A stretch of DNA of 64,000 nt from Streptomyces sp. NRRL F-525 (GTDB taxonomy: Bacteria > Actinomycetota > Actinomycetes > Streptomycetales > Streptomycetaceae). The notes beneath the pieces are model-generated. The model made no database searches. It was not told the origin of the DNA and worked only from the letters and a program-made list of their open reading frames with translations. Position 1 is the stretch's first letter. Every line of letters begins with the position of its first letter. The position numbers were made by a program, and so were the translations under genes. Shown piece after piece: positions 32,275 through 40,963 of the stretch. Location of the stretch: contig NZ_JNXE01000003.1 in the NCBI RefSeq assembly GCF_000716605.1, positions 186,001 through 250,000 on the forward strand, in the 5' to 3' direction.

Positions 32275-33242
32275 CCACGCCCGCCCCCGTCAACCGGCTT
32301 CGCCCGCGGCGCTCCTGTCTCGCCGTCCCGGGAAGCAACCCGCGCTTCCTGGAGAAGGCGCAGGGCCTCCCGGCCGACCAGGTCTTCCTGGACCTGGAGG
32401 ACGCGTGCGCGCCGCTCGCCAAGCCCGAGGCGCGGCACACCATCGTCAAGTTCCTCAACGAGGGCGACTGGACGGGCAAGACGCGGGTCGTGCGCGTCAA
32501 CGACTGGACGACCGAGTGGACGTACCGCGACGTCGTCACGGTCGTCGAGGGCGCGGGCCAGAACCTCGACTGCATCATGCTGCCGAAGGTGCAGGACGCC
32601 CAACAGGTCGTAGCGCTCGATCTGTTGCTCACGCAGATCGAGAAGACGATGGGCTTCGAGGTCGGCAAGATCGGCATCGAGGCGCAGATCGAGAACGCGC
32701 AGGGCCTCAACAACGTCAACGAGATCGCGACGGCCTCCCAGCGCGTCGAGACGATCATCTTCGGCCCGGCCGACTTCATGGCGTCGATCAACATGAAGTC
32801 CCTCGTGGTGGGCGAACAGCCGCCCGGGTACCCGGCGGACGCCTACCACTACATCCTGATGAAGATCCTGATGGCCGCCCGCGCCAACAACCTCCAAGCG
32901 ATCGACGGCCCTTACCTGCAGATCCGCAACCTCGACGGCTACCGCGCGGTCGCCCAGCGGGCCGCCGCGCTCGGTTTCGACGGCAAGTGGGTGCTGCACC
33001 CGGGCCAGGTCGAGGCGTCCAACGAGATCTTCTCGCCGTCCCAAGAGGACTTCGACCACGCCGAGTTGATCCTGGACGCGTACGACTACTACACGTCCGA
33101 GGCGGGCGGCAAGAAGGGCTCCGCGATGCTCGGCGACGAGATGATCGACGAGGCCAGCCGCAAGATGGCGCTCGTCATCTCGGGCAAGGGCCGGGCCGCG
33201 GGCATGGAGCGCACGTCCAAGTTCGAAGCCCCGGAGGCCTGA
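32271..33242 (+). CDS. mclA: Malyl-CoA/beta-methylmalyl-CoA lyase (CitE-like)
   Basis: This 323-residue HpcH/HpaI-CitE family enzyme has the RRSCLAVPGSNPRF start, FLDLEDACAP (metal/substrate-binding acidic residues), the magnesium-ligand glutamate in IGIEAQIENAQGL, and the aspartate in FGPADFMASI. In this operon it should cleave beta-methylmalyl-CoA to glyoxylate and propionyl-CoA, and possibly malyl-CoA to glyoxylate and acetyl-CoA. Its ATG overlaps the mutase stop (ATGA), showing translational coupling. Confidence 0.93.
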   Translation: MTTPAPVNRLRPRRSCLAVPGSNPRFLEKAQGLPADQVFLDLEDACAPLAKPEARHTIVKFLNEGDWTGKTRVVRVNDWTTEWTYRDVVTVVEGAGQNLDCIMLPKVQDAQQVVALDLLLTQIEKTMGFEVGKIGIEAQIENAQGLNNVNEIATASQRVETIIFGPADFMASINMKSLVVGEQPPGYPADAYHYILMKILMAARANNLQAIDGPYLQIRNLDGYRAVAQRAAALGFDGKWVLHPGQVEASNEIFSPSQEDFDHAELILDAYDYYTSEAGGKKGSAMLGDEMIDEASRKMALVISGKGRAAGMERTSKFEAPEA

Positions 33243-33246
33243 GCCC

Positions 33247-33759
33247 ATGCAATTCGGACGCACCTACGAGGAGTTCGAGGTCGGCGCGGTCTACAAGCAC
33301 TGGCCCGGGAAGACCGTCACGGAGTACGACGACCACCTCTTCTGTCTCCTGACGATGAACCACCACCCGCTGCACATGGACGCCAACTACGCCGAGAACA
33401 CAACGGACTTCGGCAAGAACGTCGTGGTCGGCAACTACATCTACTCGCTGCTCCTGGGCATGTCGGTGCCGGACGTGTCGGGCAAGGCGATCGCCAACCT
33501 GGAGGTCGAGTCGCTGAAACACGTGGCGCCGACGTTCCACGGGGACACGATCTACGGCGAGACCACGGTCCTCGACAAGACGCCGTCCAGGTCGAAGAAC
33601 GACCGCGGGATCGTGTACGTCGAGACCAAGGGCTACAAGCAGGACGGCACGCTGGTCTGCGTGTTCCGCCGCAAGGTGATGGTGCCGACCGAGACGTACA
33701 TCAAGGAGCGCGGCGGCGAGCAGCCCGGCCGCCCCCAGCTCAAGGAGCAGGAGAAGTAG
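33247..33759 (+). CDS. mch: Mesaconyl-CoA hydratase (MaoC-like, single hot-dog)
   Basis: This 170-residue MaoC-type hydratase begins 4 bp after the lyase stop. The hydratase D/H site is seen as YDDHLFCLLTMNHHPLHMD, with GNYIYSLLLGM after it. It should hydrate mesaconyl-CoA to beta-methylmalyl-CoA in the pathway. From memory, proteobacterial Mch proteins are about twice this size (two hot-dog units), whereas this one is a single unit and should dimerise. The role is assigned from operon context. Confidence 0.9.
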   Translation: MQFGRTYEEFEVGAVYKHWPGKTVTEYDDHLFCLLTMNHHPLHMDANYAENTTDFGKNVVVGNYIYSLLLGMSVPDVSGKAIANLEVESLKHVAPTFHGDTIYGETTVLDKTPSRSKNDRGIVYVETKGYKQDGTLVCVFRRKVMVPTETYIKERGGEQPGRPQLKEQEK

Positions 33760-33761
33760 CC

Positions 33762-34967
33762 ATGGCGCGACTCGCCCAGACCGCCGGTCTCACCGACATC
33801 CAGCGGGAAATCCTGTCCACCGTCCGCGACTTCGTGGACAAGGAGATCCTCCCGGTCGCCACCGAGCTGGAGCACCGCGACGAGTATCCGCAGCAAATCG
33901 TCGACGGGCTCAAGGAGTTGGGCCTCTTCGGGCTGATGATCCCGGAGGAGTACGGCGGCCTGGGCGAGTCCCTGTTGACGTACGCCCTGTGTGTGGAGGA
34001 GATCGCGCGCGGGTGGATGTCCGTGTCCGGGATCATCAACACCCACTTCATCGTGGCCTACATGCTCAAGCAGCACGGGACGCAGGAGCAGAAGGACCAC
34101 TTCCTGCCGCGCATGGCGGCCGGTGACATCCGGGGCGCGTTCTCGATGTCGGAGCCCGCGCTGGGTTCGGACGTCTCGGCGATCACGTCGAAGGCGGTGA
34201 AGGACGGCGACGAGTACGTCCTGACCGGTCAGAAGATGTGGCTGACGAACGGCGGAACGTCGTCACTCGTCGCCGTACTCGTGCGAAGTGACGAAGGACA
34301 CCCGGAGGGCACCGCGCCCCACAAGTCGATGACGACCTTCCTGGTGGAGAAGGAGCCCGGTTTCGGTGAGGTCCGGCCCGGGCTCACCATCCCCGGGAAG
34401 ATCGACAAGATGGGCTACAAAGGCGTCGACACCACCGAGTTGATCATGGACGGCCTGCGGATTCCGGCCGACCGGGTGCTCGGCGGCGAGACCGGCCGAG
34501 GTTTTTACCAAATGATGGACGGAGTCGAGGTGGGCCGCGTCAATGTGGCGGCGCGTGGCTGCGGCGTCGCTCAGCGTGCCTTCGAGCTGGGCGTCTCGTA
34601 CGCGCAGCAGCGGCACACCTTCGGCAAGCCCATCGCCCAGCACCAGGCGATCCAGTTCAAGCTCGCGGAGATGGCTACCAAGGTCGAGGCCGCCCATGCG
34701 ATGATGGTCAATGCGGCACGCAAAAAGGACTCCGGGGAACGAAACGACCTTGAGGCAGGGATGGCGAAGTACCTCGCCTCCGAGTACTGCAAGGAGGTCG
34801 TCGAGGACGCCTTCCGGATCCACGGCGGGTACGGCTTCTCCAAGGAGTACGAGATCGAACGCCTTTACCGCGAGGCGCCGATGCTGTTGATCGGCGAAGG
34901 TACCGCCGAAATCCAGAAAATGATCATCGGGCGCAGGTTGCTCGAAGAGTATCGATTCCAGGGCTGA
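33762..34967 (+). CDS. mcd: Methylsuccinyl-CoA dehydrogenase (acyl-CoA dehydrogenase family)
   Basis: This 401-residue acyl-CoA dehydrogenase has GAFSMSEPALGSD (FAD/substrate loop), IHGGYGFSKEYEIERLYRE and IGEGTAEIQ near the C-terminus. It starts 2 bp after the hydratase stop, so it is in the same operon. By position it oxidises (2S)-methylsuccinyl-CoA to mesaconyl-CoA. Proteobacterial enzymes of this step, as I recall, carry an N-terminal extension that is absent here. The 3' third uses more A/T-ending codons than its neighbours. Confidence 0.92.
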   Translation: MARLAQTAGLTDIQREILSTVRDFVDKEILPVATELEHRDEYPQQIVDGLKELGLFGLMIPEEYGGLGESLLTYALCVEEIARGWMSVSGIINTHFIVAYMLKQHGTQEQKDHFLPRMAAGDIRGAFSMSEPALGSDVSAITSKAVKDGDEYVLTGQKMWLTNGGTSSLVAVLVRSDEGHPEGTAPHKSMTTFLVEKEPGFGEVRPGLTIPGKIDKMGYKGVDTTELIMDGLRIPADRVLGGETGRGFYQMMDGVEVGRVNVAARGCGVAQRAFELGVSYAQQRHTFGKPIAQHQAIQFKLAEMATKVEAAHAMMVNAARKKDSGERNDLEAGMAKYLASEYCKEVVEDAFRIHGGYGFSKEYEIERLYREAPMLLIGEGTAEIQKMIIGRRLLEEYRFQG

Positions 34968-35136
34968 TTGTCCGTTTCGGGGTGTTTTCTTCGAGAAGAA
35001 GATCACACCCCGTCAACGCTCCTCAGCCGCCGACTCGGCTTCCTGGCTTGCCCAGTTGTGGCCCGCGACCGGTACGATCCCGGGAAAGCCGCCGTCCCCC
35101 GTTACAGCGCGGCATCATCCGCTACGAAGGTCATCC

Positions 35137-35793
35137 ATGCCCCACAGCCAAACCTCTGCACCACGCGACAGCCTGGCAGGCGTACGCCTCGCGCGCGGAG
35201 CATCGCCGTGGCTCCTGCCGACCGTCGCCACCGCAGCCCTCAGCCTGGTACGTGCGCGCAAGTCCGGCGCCGCCAAGGCCGTGGCCGTACCCGCCACCGC
35301 GCTCGCGGCGGGCATGCTGTGGTTCTTCCGCGACCCCGAGCGCGAGATCACCCAGGGCCGGGTCATCTCTCCCGCCGACGGTGTGGTGCAGAGCATCATG
35401 CCGTGGAAGGACGGTCGCACCCGCGTCGCCATCTTCATGAGCCCGCTGAACGTCCACGTCAACCGCGCGCCGCTCTCCGGCACGGTGACGTCGGTCGAGC
35501 ACATCCCGGGTGGTTTCGTTCCCGCGTTCAACAAGGAGAGCGAGAACAACGAGCGGGTCGTCTGGCACTTCGACACCGAGCTCGGTGACATCGAGATGAT
35601 CCAGATCGCCGGCGCCGTCGCCCGCCGCATCGTCCCCTACGTCCCGCAGGGCACGAAGGTCGAGCAGGGCGAGCGCATCGGACTGATCCGCTTCGGTTCG
35701 CGCGTCGACATCTACCTCCCCGAGGGTGTCGACGTGGACGTGGAGGTCGGTCAGAAGACGGTGGCTGGGGTGACTCGCATTGACCGTGGTTGA
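35137..35793 (+). CDS. psd: Phosphatidylserine decarboxylase proenzyme
   Basis: This 218-residue small-type decarboxylase converts phosphatidylserine to phosphatidylethanolamine. It has an N-terminal membrane-associating hydrophobic region, ISPADGVVQSI, MSPLNVHVNRAPLSG with catalytic histidines, and RFGSRVDIYLPEG near the C-terminus, where Gly-Ser cleavage produces the pyruvoyl subunit. GAAGG precedes ATG 35137. It overlaps pssA by 14 bp, and it follows the ethylmalonyl-CoA operon at a distance of 169 bp. Confidence 0.95.
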   Translation: MPHSQTSAPRDSLAGVRLARGASPWLLPTVATAALSLVRARKSGAAKAVAVPATALAAGMLWFFRDPEREITQGRVISPADGVVQSIMPWKDGRTRVAIFMSPLNVHVNRAPLSGTVTSVEHIPGGFVPAFNKESENNERVVWHFDTELGDIEMIQIAGAVARRIVPYVPQGTKVEQGERIGLIRFGSRVDIYLPEGVDVDVEVGQKTVAGVTRIDRG

Positions 35794-36637
35794 TCCGGAG
35801 ACACAGGCGGGCTGGGTGCCCGAGGCCGATGAGGTGGACGACGAGGAGGAGATGCCTCTTTCTCTCCGCCTCTCAATAGCGGACACCCTCACCCTCGGCA
35901 ACGCCACCTGCGGCTTCATGGCGGTGTACTTCACCACCACCGGCATCCTGATCCCGCACCTGACGGGCAACGACGAGTCGACCGGCATGGCCCGCCACAG
36001 CGCGGCCACCGCGGTCATCCTGATGCTGTGCGCGGCGGTCTTCGACCTCTTCGACGGCCTCGTCGCCCGCAAGCTGCGCTCCTCCCCCATGGGCGCGGAG
36101 CTGGACAACCTGTCGGACCTGATCAGCTTCGGCCTCGCGCCGGCGTACTTCGTCCTCGTCTACGGCATGGTCGCCGACGACGCGCACCAGAGAGTGGCCG
36201 CGGTCGGGGCGATCGTGGTGCTGCTGGCGGTGGTGCTGAGACTGGCCCGCTTCTCGTGCGTGACACCACCGAACGGCATGTTCCAGGGCATGCCCTCCCC
36301 GTTCGGCGCGCTGACGGTGGTCTCGATCGTCCTGCTCGAACTGCCCTTCGTGGCAACGCTGCTCGCGATCCTGGGCACCGCCTGGCTGATGGTGAGCCGG
36401 GTCGAGTACCCGAAGCCGCGCGGTCGCCTCGCGGTCGCGATGCTCGCCTGGATCGTCCTGTCGATGGGCCTGCTGGCATCCTGGGCGTTCGACGCCCCGG
36501 GCGGTCAGCTGCTCCTGCAGACGGGCTGCGCGCTCCAGCTGGTCATGGGCGCGGTGATCCCGCTGTTCGCGACGGCCCGCCGCGTGAACAACTTCCGCGG
36601 CAACCGGCGTGAGGCGCGGGCGGCACAGCTGCCGTAG
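35780..36637 (+). CDS. pssA: CDP-diacylglycerol-serine O-phosphatidyltransferase
   Basis: This 285-residue integral membrane enzyme makes phosphatidylserine from CDP-diacylglycerol and serine for the decarboxylase encoded just upstream. The CDP-alcohol phosphotransferase signature DLFDGLVARKL, then GAELDNLSD, supplies the metal-binding aspartates. Six or more hydrophobic helices follow. The N-terminus is acidic and disordered-looking. I used TTG 35780; GTG 35786 is an alternative. Its start lies inside the psd coding end, so translation is coupled. A strong hairpin follows. Confidence 0.94.
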   Translation: MTVVDPETQAGWVPEADEVDDEEEMPLSLRLSIADTLTLGNATCGFMAVYFTTTGILIPHLTGNDESTGMARHSAATAVILMLCAAVFDLFDGLVARKLRSSPMGAELDNLSDLISFGLAPAYFVLVYGMVADDAHQRVAAVGAIVVLLAVVLRLARFSCVTPPNGMFQGMPSPFGALTVVSIVLLELPFVATLLAILGTAWLMVSRVEYPKPRGRLAVAMLAWIVLSMGLLASWAFDAPGGQLLLQTGCALQLVMGAVIPLFATARRVNNFRGNRREARAAQLP

Positions 36638-36652
36638 TTCTTCAGAGCTGAC

Positions 36653-36689
36653 GAAGGGCCCCGGACCGTTTCACGGTTCGGGGCCCTTC
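36653..36689. terminator. Terminator hairpin after pssA
   Basis: A 16-bp stem begins GAAGGGCCCCGG and has one wobble and a short TTCA-type loop, 15 bp after the pssA stop. Confidence 0.88.
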
Positions 36690-36727
36690 GCTCGTGCGGC
36701 AGCGGTGCCCGGCATCGGCACGGGCCG

Positions 36728-36800
36728 TCCTGGGGGCCACGCCCCCAGACCCCCATCGGCCCTGAAGGGGCCTCGTCCTCGAACGCCGGACGGGCTGGAT
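36728..36800. repeat. Streptomyces-type intergenic repeat
   Basis: The segment contains the hairpin CTGGGGG-N5-CCCCCAG (36730-36748), ACCCCCAT, and the tail CGAACGCCGGACGGGCTG. I recognise this layout from memory as a repeat often found between Streptomyces genes. It lies between two terminators in the convergent gap pssA/glycerate kinase. Confidence 0.65.
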
Positions 36801-36819
36801 ATGAGCGGCCTGTGTCAAC

Positions 36820-36851
36820 GAAGGGCCCCAGCCAGTCGGCTCGGGCCCTTC
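36820..36851. terminator. Terminator hairpin after glycerate kinase
   Basis: GAAGGGCCC (36820-36828) pairs with GGGCCCTTC (36843-36851) across a 14-nt loop, 19 bp beyond the convergent glycerate kinase stop. Confidence 0.7.
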
Positions 36852-36870
36852 CCCGTTCCCTGAGCGGGAG

Positions 36871-38022
36871 TCAGACCAGGAAGTCCCGCGCGATGTTCTC
36901 CGCGACCCTCTCCAGGATCGGTCCGGCATCGGCGATGCACTTCACGACGTCCGGCTCGATCGACGTGAGCGGGTACGCGCGGCGGATGCCCGCGTGGCCC
37001 AGGGACTGCGGAGGCAGGGCGAGGCGGCCGCAGACCGCGACGACCTCCTTGCCCTCCGCGCGGGCCGCCGACGCGACGCCTGCGGGGGCCTTGCCGTGGA
37101 GGGTCTGTTCGTCGAGGGAGCCTTCGCCGGTGATGACGAGGGTGGCGCCTTCCAGGGCGGAGGCGAAGCCGAGGACATCGAGCATGACCTCGATGCCGGG
37201 GCGGAAGCGGGCGCCGAGGAGGAGGGCGCCGTAGCCGATGCCGCCGGCGGCACCCGCGCCGGGTGCGGAGGCGTACTCGGCGGCCTTGGTGCCGATCGCC
37301 TCCTCCAGGACCTTGGCGTAGTGGCCGAGGGCCGCGTCGAGGGCGTCCACGTCGTCCGGTGCGGCGCCCTTCTGCGGGCCGTAGACCGCAGGGGCGCCCT
37401 TGGGGCCGGTGAGCGGGTTGTCGACGTCGCTCGCGAGGATCAGGTCGACGGTGGTGAGGCGTGGGTCGAGGCCGGTGAGGTCGGCCGAGGCCAGGTCGGT
37501 CAGGCCGCCGCCGCCCGGAGGCACCGGTTCGCCCTCCGCGTCCAGGAAGCGGGCGCCGAGGGCGGAGAGCATGCCCGCGCCGCCGTCTGTCGTGGCGCTG
37601 CCGCCGACGCCGAACACGATCGTGCGGGCGCCCGCGTCGAGCGCGGCCCGCAGCAGTTCGCCGGAGCCGTACGTCGAGGAGGTGAGGGGGGCGAAGACGC
37701 CCTTGGGCAGGCGTTGCAGCCCGCTCGCCTCGGCCATCTCCACGACGGCCGTGTCGCCGCGTACCGCGAAGGCCGCGGTGACCTCGTCGCCGAGGGGTCC
37801 GGCGACCCGTATCTCCCGTCGCTCGAAGCCCGCCGCGACGGCCGCGTCCACCGTGCCGTCGCCGCCGTCGGCGACCGGCATCGCCGTCACGTCCAGATCG
37901 GGTACGACCCGGCGCAGCCCGGCCGTCACCCGCTCGGCGACCTGCACGGCCGTCAGCGACCCCTTGAACTTGTCCGCGGCGATGAGCACCCTCTGGGTGC
38001 CCCTCTGTGCAGCGTTCGCCAC
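36871..38022 (-). CDS. Glycerate kinase (GlxK/GarK type)
   Basis: This 383-residue type-I glycerate kinase phosphorylates D-glycerate with ATP. Family motifs are IAADKFKGSLTA at the N-terminus, PVADGGDGT, FGVGGSATTDGGAG, LASDVDNPL and the late ITGEGSLDEQT. I chose GTG 38022 with AAGGGG upstream. It links to the ethylmalonyl-CoA operon upstream, because glyoxylate released there can be fed through glycerate to central metabolism (inference). It is divergent from the ADP-ribosylglycohydrolase. Confidence 0.94.
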   Translation of the reverse strand: MANAAQRGTQRVLIAADKFKGSLTAVQVAERVTAGLRRVVPDLDVTAMPVADGGDGTVDAAVAAGFERREIRVAGPLGDEVTAAFAVRGDTAVVEMAEASGLQRLPKGVFAPLTSSTYGSGELLRAALDAGARTIVFGVGGSATTDGGAGMLSALGARFLDAEGEPVPPGGGGLTDLASADLTGLDPRLTTVDLILASDVDNPLTGPKGAPAVYGPQKGAAPDDVDALDAALGHYAKVLEEAIGTKAAEYASAPGAGAAGGIGYGALLLGARFRPGIEVMLDVLGFASALEGATLVITGEGSLDEQTLHGKAPAGVASAARAEGKEVVAVCGRLALPPQSLGHAGIRRAYPLTSIEPDVVKCIADAGPILERVAENIARDFLV

Positions 38023-38173
38023 CTTGCGATCCCCTTGCTCTACGGGCCCCCGCGCGTTCAGGGGCCAGTCGCGCCGCTGCGACCTTAACCGGCGGACGCC
38101 CCCGGCGTCATGCCCCGACCGAACGCTGGGACCGGGCTGAGCACACGCTGTGGGAATCGGGTACACCGGAGGT

Positions 38174-39250
38174 ATGACCCCTCTGGGCACTGAGCCGGCG
38201 CTCGCGGACCGCATCCTCGGGGGCTGGCTGGGCCGGATCGCGGGCAACATGCTCGGCAAGCCGGTCGAGCAGGGCGACCTGTGGACGCGCGACCGCATCG
38301 ACCGCTATCTCCGGCAGGCCGCCGCCCTGCCCCTGACCGACTACCTCCCCGAGCCGCCCGGCGACAGCGACGGCTTCGAACTGCGCCCCGAGTGGCAGCG
38401 GTGCGTACGCGGCCGGATCCACGGCAGCTGCCGTGACGACGACGTCGACTACGCCATCCTCGGCCTCGACCTCCTGGAGACCCACGGCTTCGGTTTCAGC
38501 ACCGAACAGGTCGGCGAACTGTGGCTGCGCAGACTGCCGTACCTGCAGACGTTCACCGCTGAGCGGGCCGCCTACCGCAACCTCGCCAACGGGCTCAAGC
38601 CACCGCTGACGGCTACGCACGACAACCCGTACCAGGAGTGGATCGGCGCCCTCATCCGCGCCGACATCTACGGCTGGACGAGCCCGGGTGACCCGCGTCG
38701 CGCGTCCCAACTGGCGCGCAGGGACGCGGTGTTGTCTCATTCCGGGAACGGTGTCTACGGCGCCATGTGGGCCGCTGCTCTCATCTCGTCGGCCTTCACC
38801 TCACCGACCGTCCGGCACGCGCTGGACACGGCGCTGACCGTGATCCCGCCGGGCTGCCGCCTCGCGCGGACCGTGCGCCGGGTGCTCACGCTGCACGAGA
38901 CCCGGATGACCTGGGAGGACACGCTCACCACGGTGTCCGAGGAGACGGCGGGGCTCGGCTGGATCCACACGATCCCGAACGCGGCCGTCCTCACCGCCGG
39001 ACTCCTGTACGGCGACGGCGACTTCACCCGCACCATCACCCTGACCGTCCGCGGTGGCCTGGACACCGACTCGAACGGCGCGACGGCCGGTTCGGTGGCC
39101 GGGGTGCTGAACGGCGCGGACGCGATCCCGGGGCAGTGGAAGGACCCGCTGGAGGACACCGTGCGCAGTGCGGTGTTCGGTTTCGACGGGGTGCGGATCA
39201 CTGAACTGGCGGCGCGGACCGTTCAGTTGGTGGAGACCGCCGATGCCTAG
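38174..39250 (+). CDS. ADP-ribosylglycohydrolase family protein
   Basis: This 358-residue protein belongs to the DraG/ARH family that removes ADP-ribose from proteins or other acceptors using a binuclear metal site. Metal motifs are the acidic DDDVDYAILGLDLLE segment and the C-terminal GGLDTDSNGATAGSVAG. GCVG-type substrate segments are replaced by SGNGVYGAMWAA. GGAGG immediately precedes ATG 38174. It overlaps the convergent epimerase gene by 4 bp, where the two stop codons share bases. Confidence 0.9.
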   Translation: MTPLGTEPALADRILGGWLGRIAGNMLGKPVEQGDLWTRDRIDRYLRQAAALPLTDYLPEPPGDSDGFELRPEWQRCVRGRIHGSCRDDDVDYAILGLDLLETHGFGFSTEQVGELWLRRLPYLQTFTAERAAYRNLANGLKPPLTATHDNPYQEWIGALIRADIYGWTSPGDPRRASQLARRDAVLSHSGNGVYGAMWAAALISSAFTSPTVRHALDTALTVIPPGCRLARTVRRVLTLHETRMTWEDTLTTVSEETAGLGWIHTIPNAAVLTAGLLYGDGDFTRTITLTVRGGLDTDSNGATAGSVAGVLNGADAIPGQWKDPLEDTVRSAVFGFDGVRITELAARTVQLVETADA

Positions 39251-40266
39251 ACGGCTCCCTGCGCGATCAGGCTCCGGGCGCAGTCGAGGACGGCCTCGCG
39301 CGCGGGGCGCGGTTCCCAGCCGAGGACGCGGCGGGCCTTCTCCGTGCTGTGGCGGTTGCGGCGGCCGAGCGCGGGGGTGATCTCGCGCAGGGACGGGTCC
39401 CGGAAGCGGGCGGCGAGGCGGACGGCGAAGTCCGGGAGGCGGCGCGTGGAGACGGTACGGCCGTGCTCGCCGAGGCCGTCGCGCAGGGTGCGGGCGATGT
39501 CCTCCATCCACACGAACTCCCCGGTGGCCAGGAAGCGTTGACCGGCGGCCTCCGGTGATTCCATCGCCCGGATGTGGACGTCGACCAGGTCGCGGACGTC
39601 CACGACTTCGAGGCCGATGCGGGGGACGCCGGGCATCTTCCCGCTCACCATCCGCGCGATGATGCCGACGGAGCCCATGTTCGCGGTGGTGAGGACCGGT
39701 CCAAAGACCGCGCCGGGGAGCACGGTGGTCAGCTCGGTCGGGCCGTCGTAGTCACGCATGAAGTCCCAGGCGGCGCGCTCGGCGAGGGTCTTGGAACGCC
39801 GGTAGGGGATGAGGGTCGGATCCTCTGGATCGGTCCACAGCGACTCGTCGGTGATGCCTTCGGAGGCGTACGACGAGGGGCTCGCGGCGTTCGCGGCCGA
39901 GGTCATCACCACGCGTCGTACGCCAGCCTCGGTGGCCGCGCGCAGCACGCGCAACGCTCCGCCACGGGCCGCGGCGATCAGCGCGTCTGGGTCGTCCGAG
40001 GCGGCGCCGAGCGGGGAGGCGACGTGCAGGACGAGGTCGACGCCCTTGAGCGCGGCGTCCCAGCCCTCGTCTGCGGTGAGGTCGGCGACGGCGAAGCTCA
40101 GCCGGCCGGCGGGGTCGGCGACGGTCGCGACGGCGTCGGTGACCGCGCGTTCCTTGCCCGGGGCGCGGACGGTCGTACGGACGTCGTAGCCGCGGCGGAG
40201 CAGTTCGGCGATGCACCAGCCTGCGATGTAGCCGCTGCCTCCGGTGACCAGGACGGTTTCGGGCAT
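39247..40266 (-). CDS. NAD(P)-dependent epimerase/dihydroflavonol-reductase-like SDR
   Basis: This 339-residue extended SDR has the cofactor motif TGGSGYIAGW at the N-terminus, LHVASPLG, and a catalytic Tyr-Lys pair in PYRRSKTLAE. It resembles dihydroflavonol-4-reductase/3-beta-HSD-like reductases that reduce carbonyls. GGGAG precedes ATG 40266. It is divergent from the TetR gene at 40409, and the large palindrome in between suggests TetR control. Confidence 0.9.
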   Translation of the reverse strand: MPETVLVTGGSGYIAGWCIAELLRRGYDVRTTVRAPGKERAVTDAVATVADPAGRLSFAVADLTADEGWDAALKGVDLVLHVASPLGAASDDPDALIAAARGGALRVLRAATEAGVRRVVMTSAANAASPSSYASEGITDESLWTDPEDPTLIPYRRSKTLAERAAWDFMRDYDGPTELTTVLPGAVFGPVLTTANMGSVGIIARMVSGKMPGVPRIGLEVVDVRDLVDVHIRAMESPEAAGQRFLATGEFVWMEDIARTLRDGLGEHGRTVSTRRLPDFAVRLAARFRDPSLREITPALGRRNRHSTEKARRVLGWEPRPAREAVLDCARSLIAQGAV

Positions 40267-40326
40267 GACGGTGCTCCCTTGCTCCCTGTGGTGTCGGATG
40301 GGGATGTGCCAGAATGGAGAGCGAAA

Positions 40327-40372
40327 CGGAGGCCCCTCCGGTACATCCATCAACGTACCGGAGGACCCTCCG
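40327..40372. promoter_or_regulatory. Large operator-like palindrome between epimerase and TetR
   Basis: Perfect 10-bp arms CCTCCGGTAC (40335-40344) and GTACCGGAGG (40355-40364) are separated by 10 bp. Outer flanks extend each arm to 18 bp with two mismatches overall. It is well placed for a TetR dimer pair to repress both divergent genes. Confidence 0.75.
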
Positions 40373-40408
40373 CTTAGCAATCCGACACCGGACGGACGCC
40401 CCAGACCC

Positions 40409-40963
40409 GTGAACCCGAAACCGACCCGCCGCGACGCCGTCGACAACCGGGAACGCATCCTGACCGTCGCCCGCGAGGCGATCGCCGCGTCGAGCAGCGC
40501 GTCCCTGACCGCGATCGCCAAGGAGGCGGGCGTAGGCATCGGGACGCTGTACCGCCACTTCCCCACCCGGGAGGCACTGATCCTGGAGCTGTACCGGCAC
40601 GACATACAGCACCTGATCGACCGCGCGCCGGTGCTCCTCGCGGACCATCCCCCACTCACAGCTCTACGCCTCTGGTTTGACGAGGTCGCCCACTACGGGA
40701 GGCTCAAATACGGCGTCGCCGAGGTCATCCACGCGGCGACGGACGGGGGCGCGGACGACGAGTACTTCGCGCCCTTCGTGGCCGCAATCGCCGTACTCCT
40801 GAAGGCGGGTGCCGCCGACGGGTCGCTCAAGTCCGGGCTCGATCCGGAGGATGTGCTGCTTCAGCTGAGTGTGTTGTGGCGGCTCGATCCGGCGCGGGGT
40901 GGGGAGGCGCGGGCCGGGCGGATTCTGGACCTCATCGTGGACGGGCTGCGGGCGACTCCGTAG
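40409..40963 (+). CDS. TetR-family regulator
   Basis: This protein of about 184 residues has a TetR helix-turn-helix (ILTVAREAIAASSSASLTAIAKEA, then GVGIGTLYRHFPTREALI), and a SbtR-like C-terminal domain. The start is uncertain: GTG 40409 lies downstream of the operator palindrome, whereas in-frame ATG 40307 would put the palindrome inside the coding sequence. It probably represses itself and the divergent epimerase. Its 3' end overlaps the convergent SDR gene by 32 bp. Confidence 0.85.
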   Translation: MNPKPTRRDAVDNRERILTVAREAIAASSSASLTAIAKEAGVGIGTLYRHFPTREALILELYRHDIQHLIDRAPVLLADHPPLTALRLWFDEVAHYGRLKYGVAEVIHAATDGGADDEYFAPFVAAIAVLLKAGAADGSLKSGLDPEDVLLQLSVLWRLDPARGGEARAGRILDLIVDGLRATP

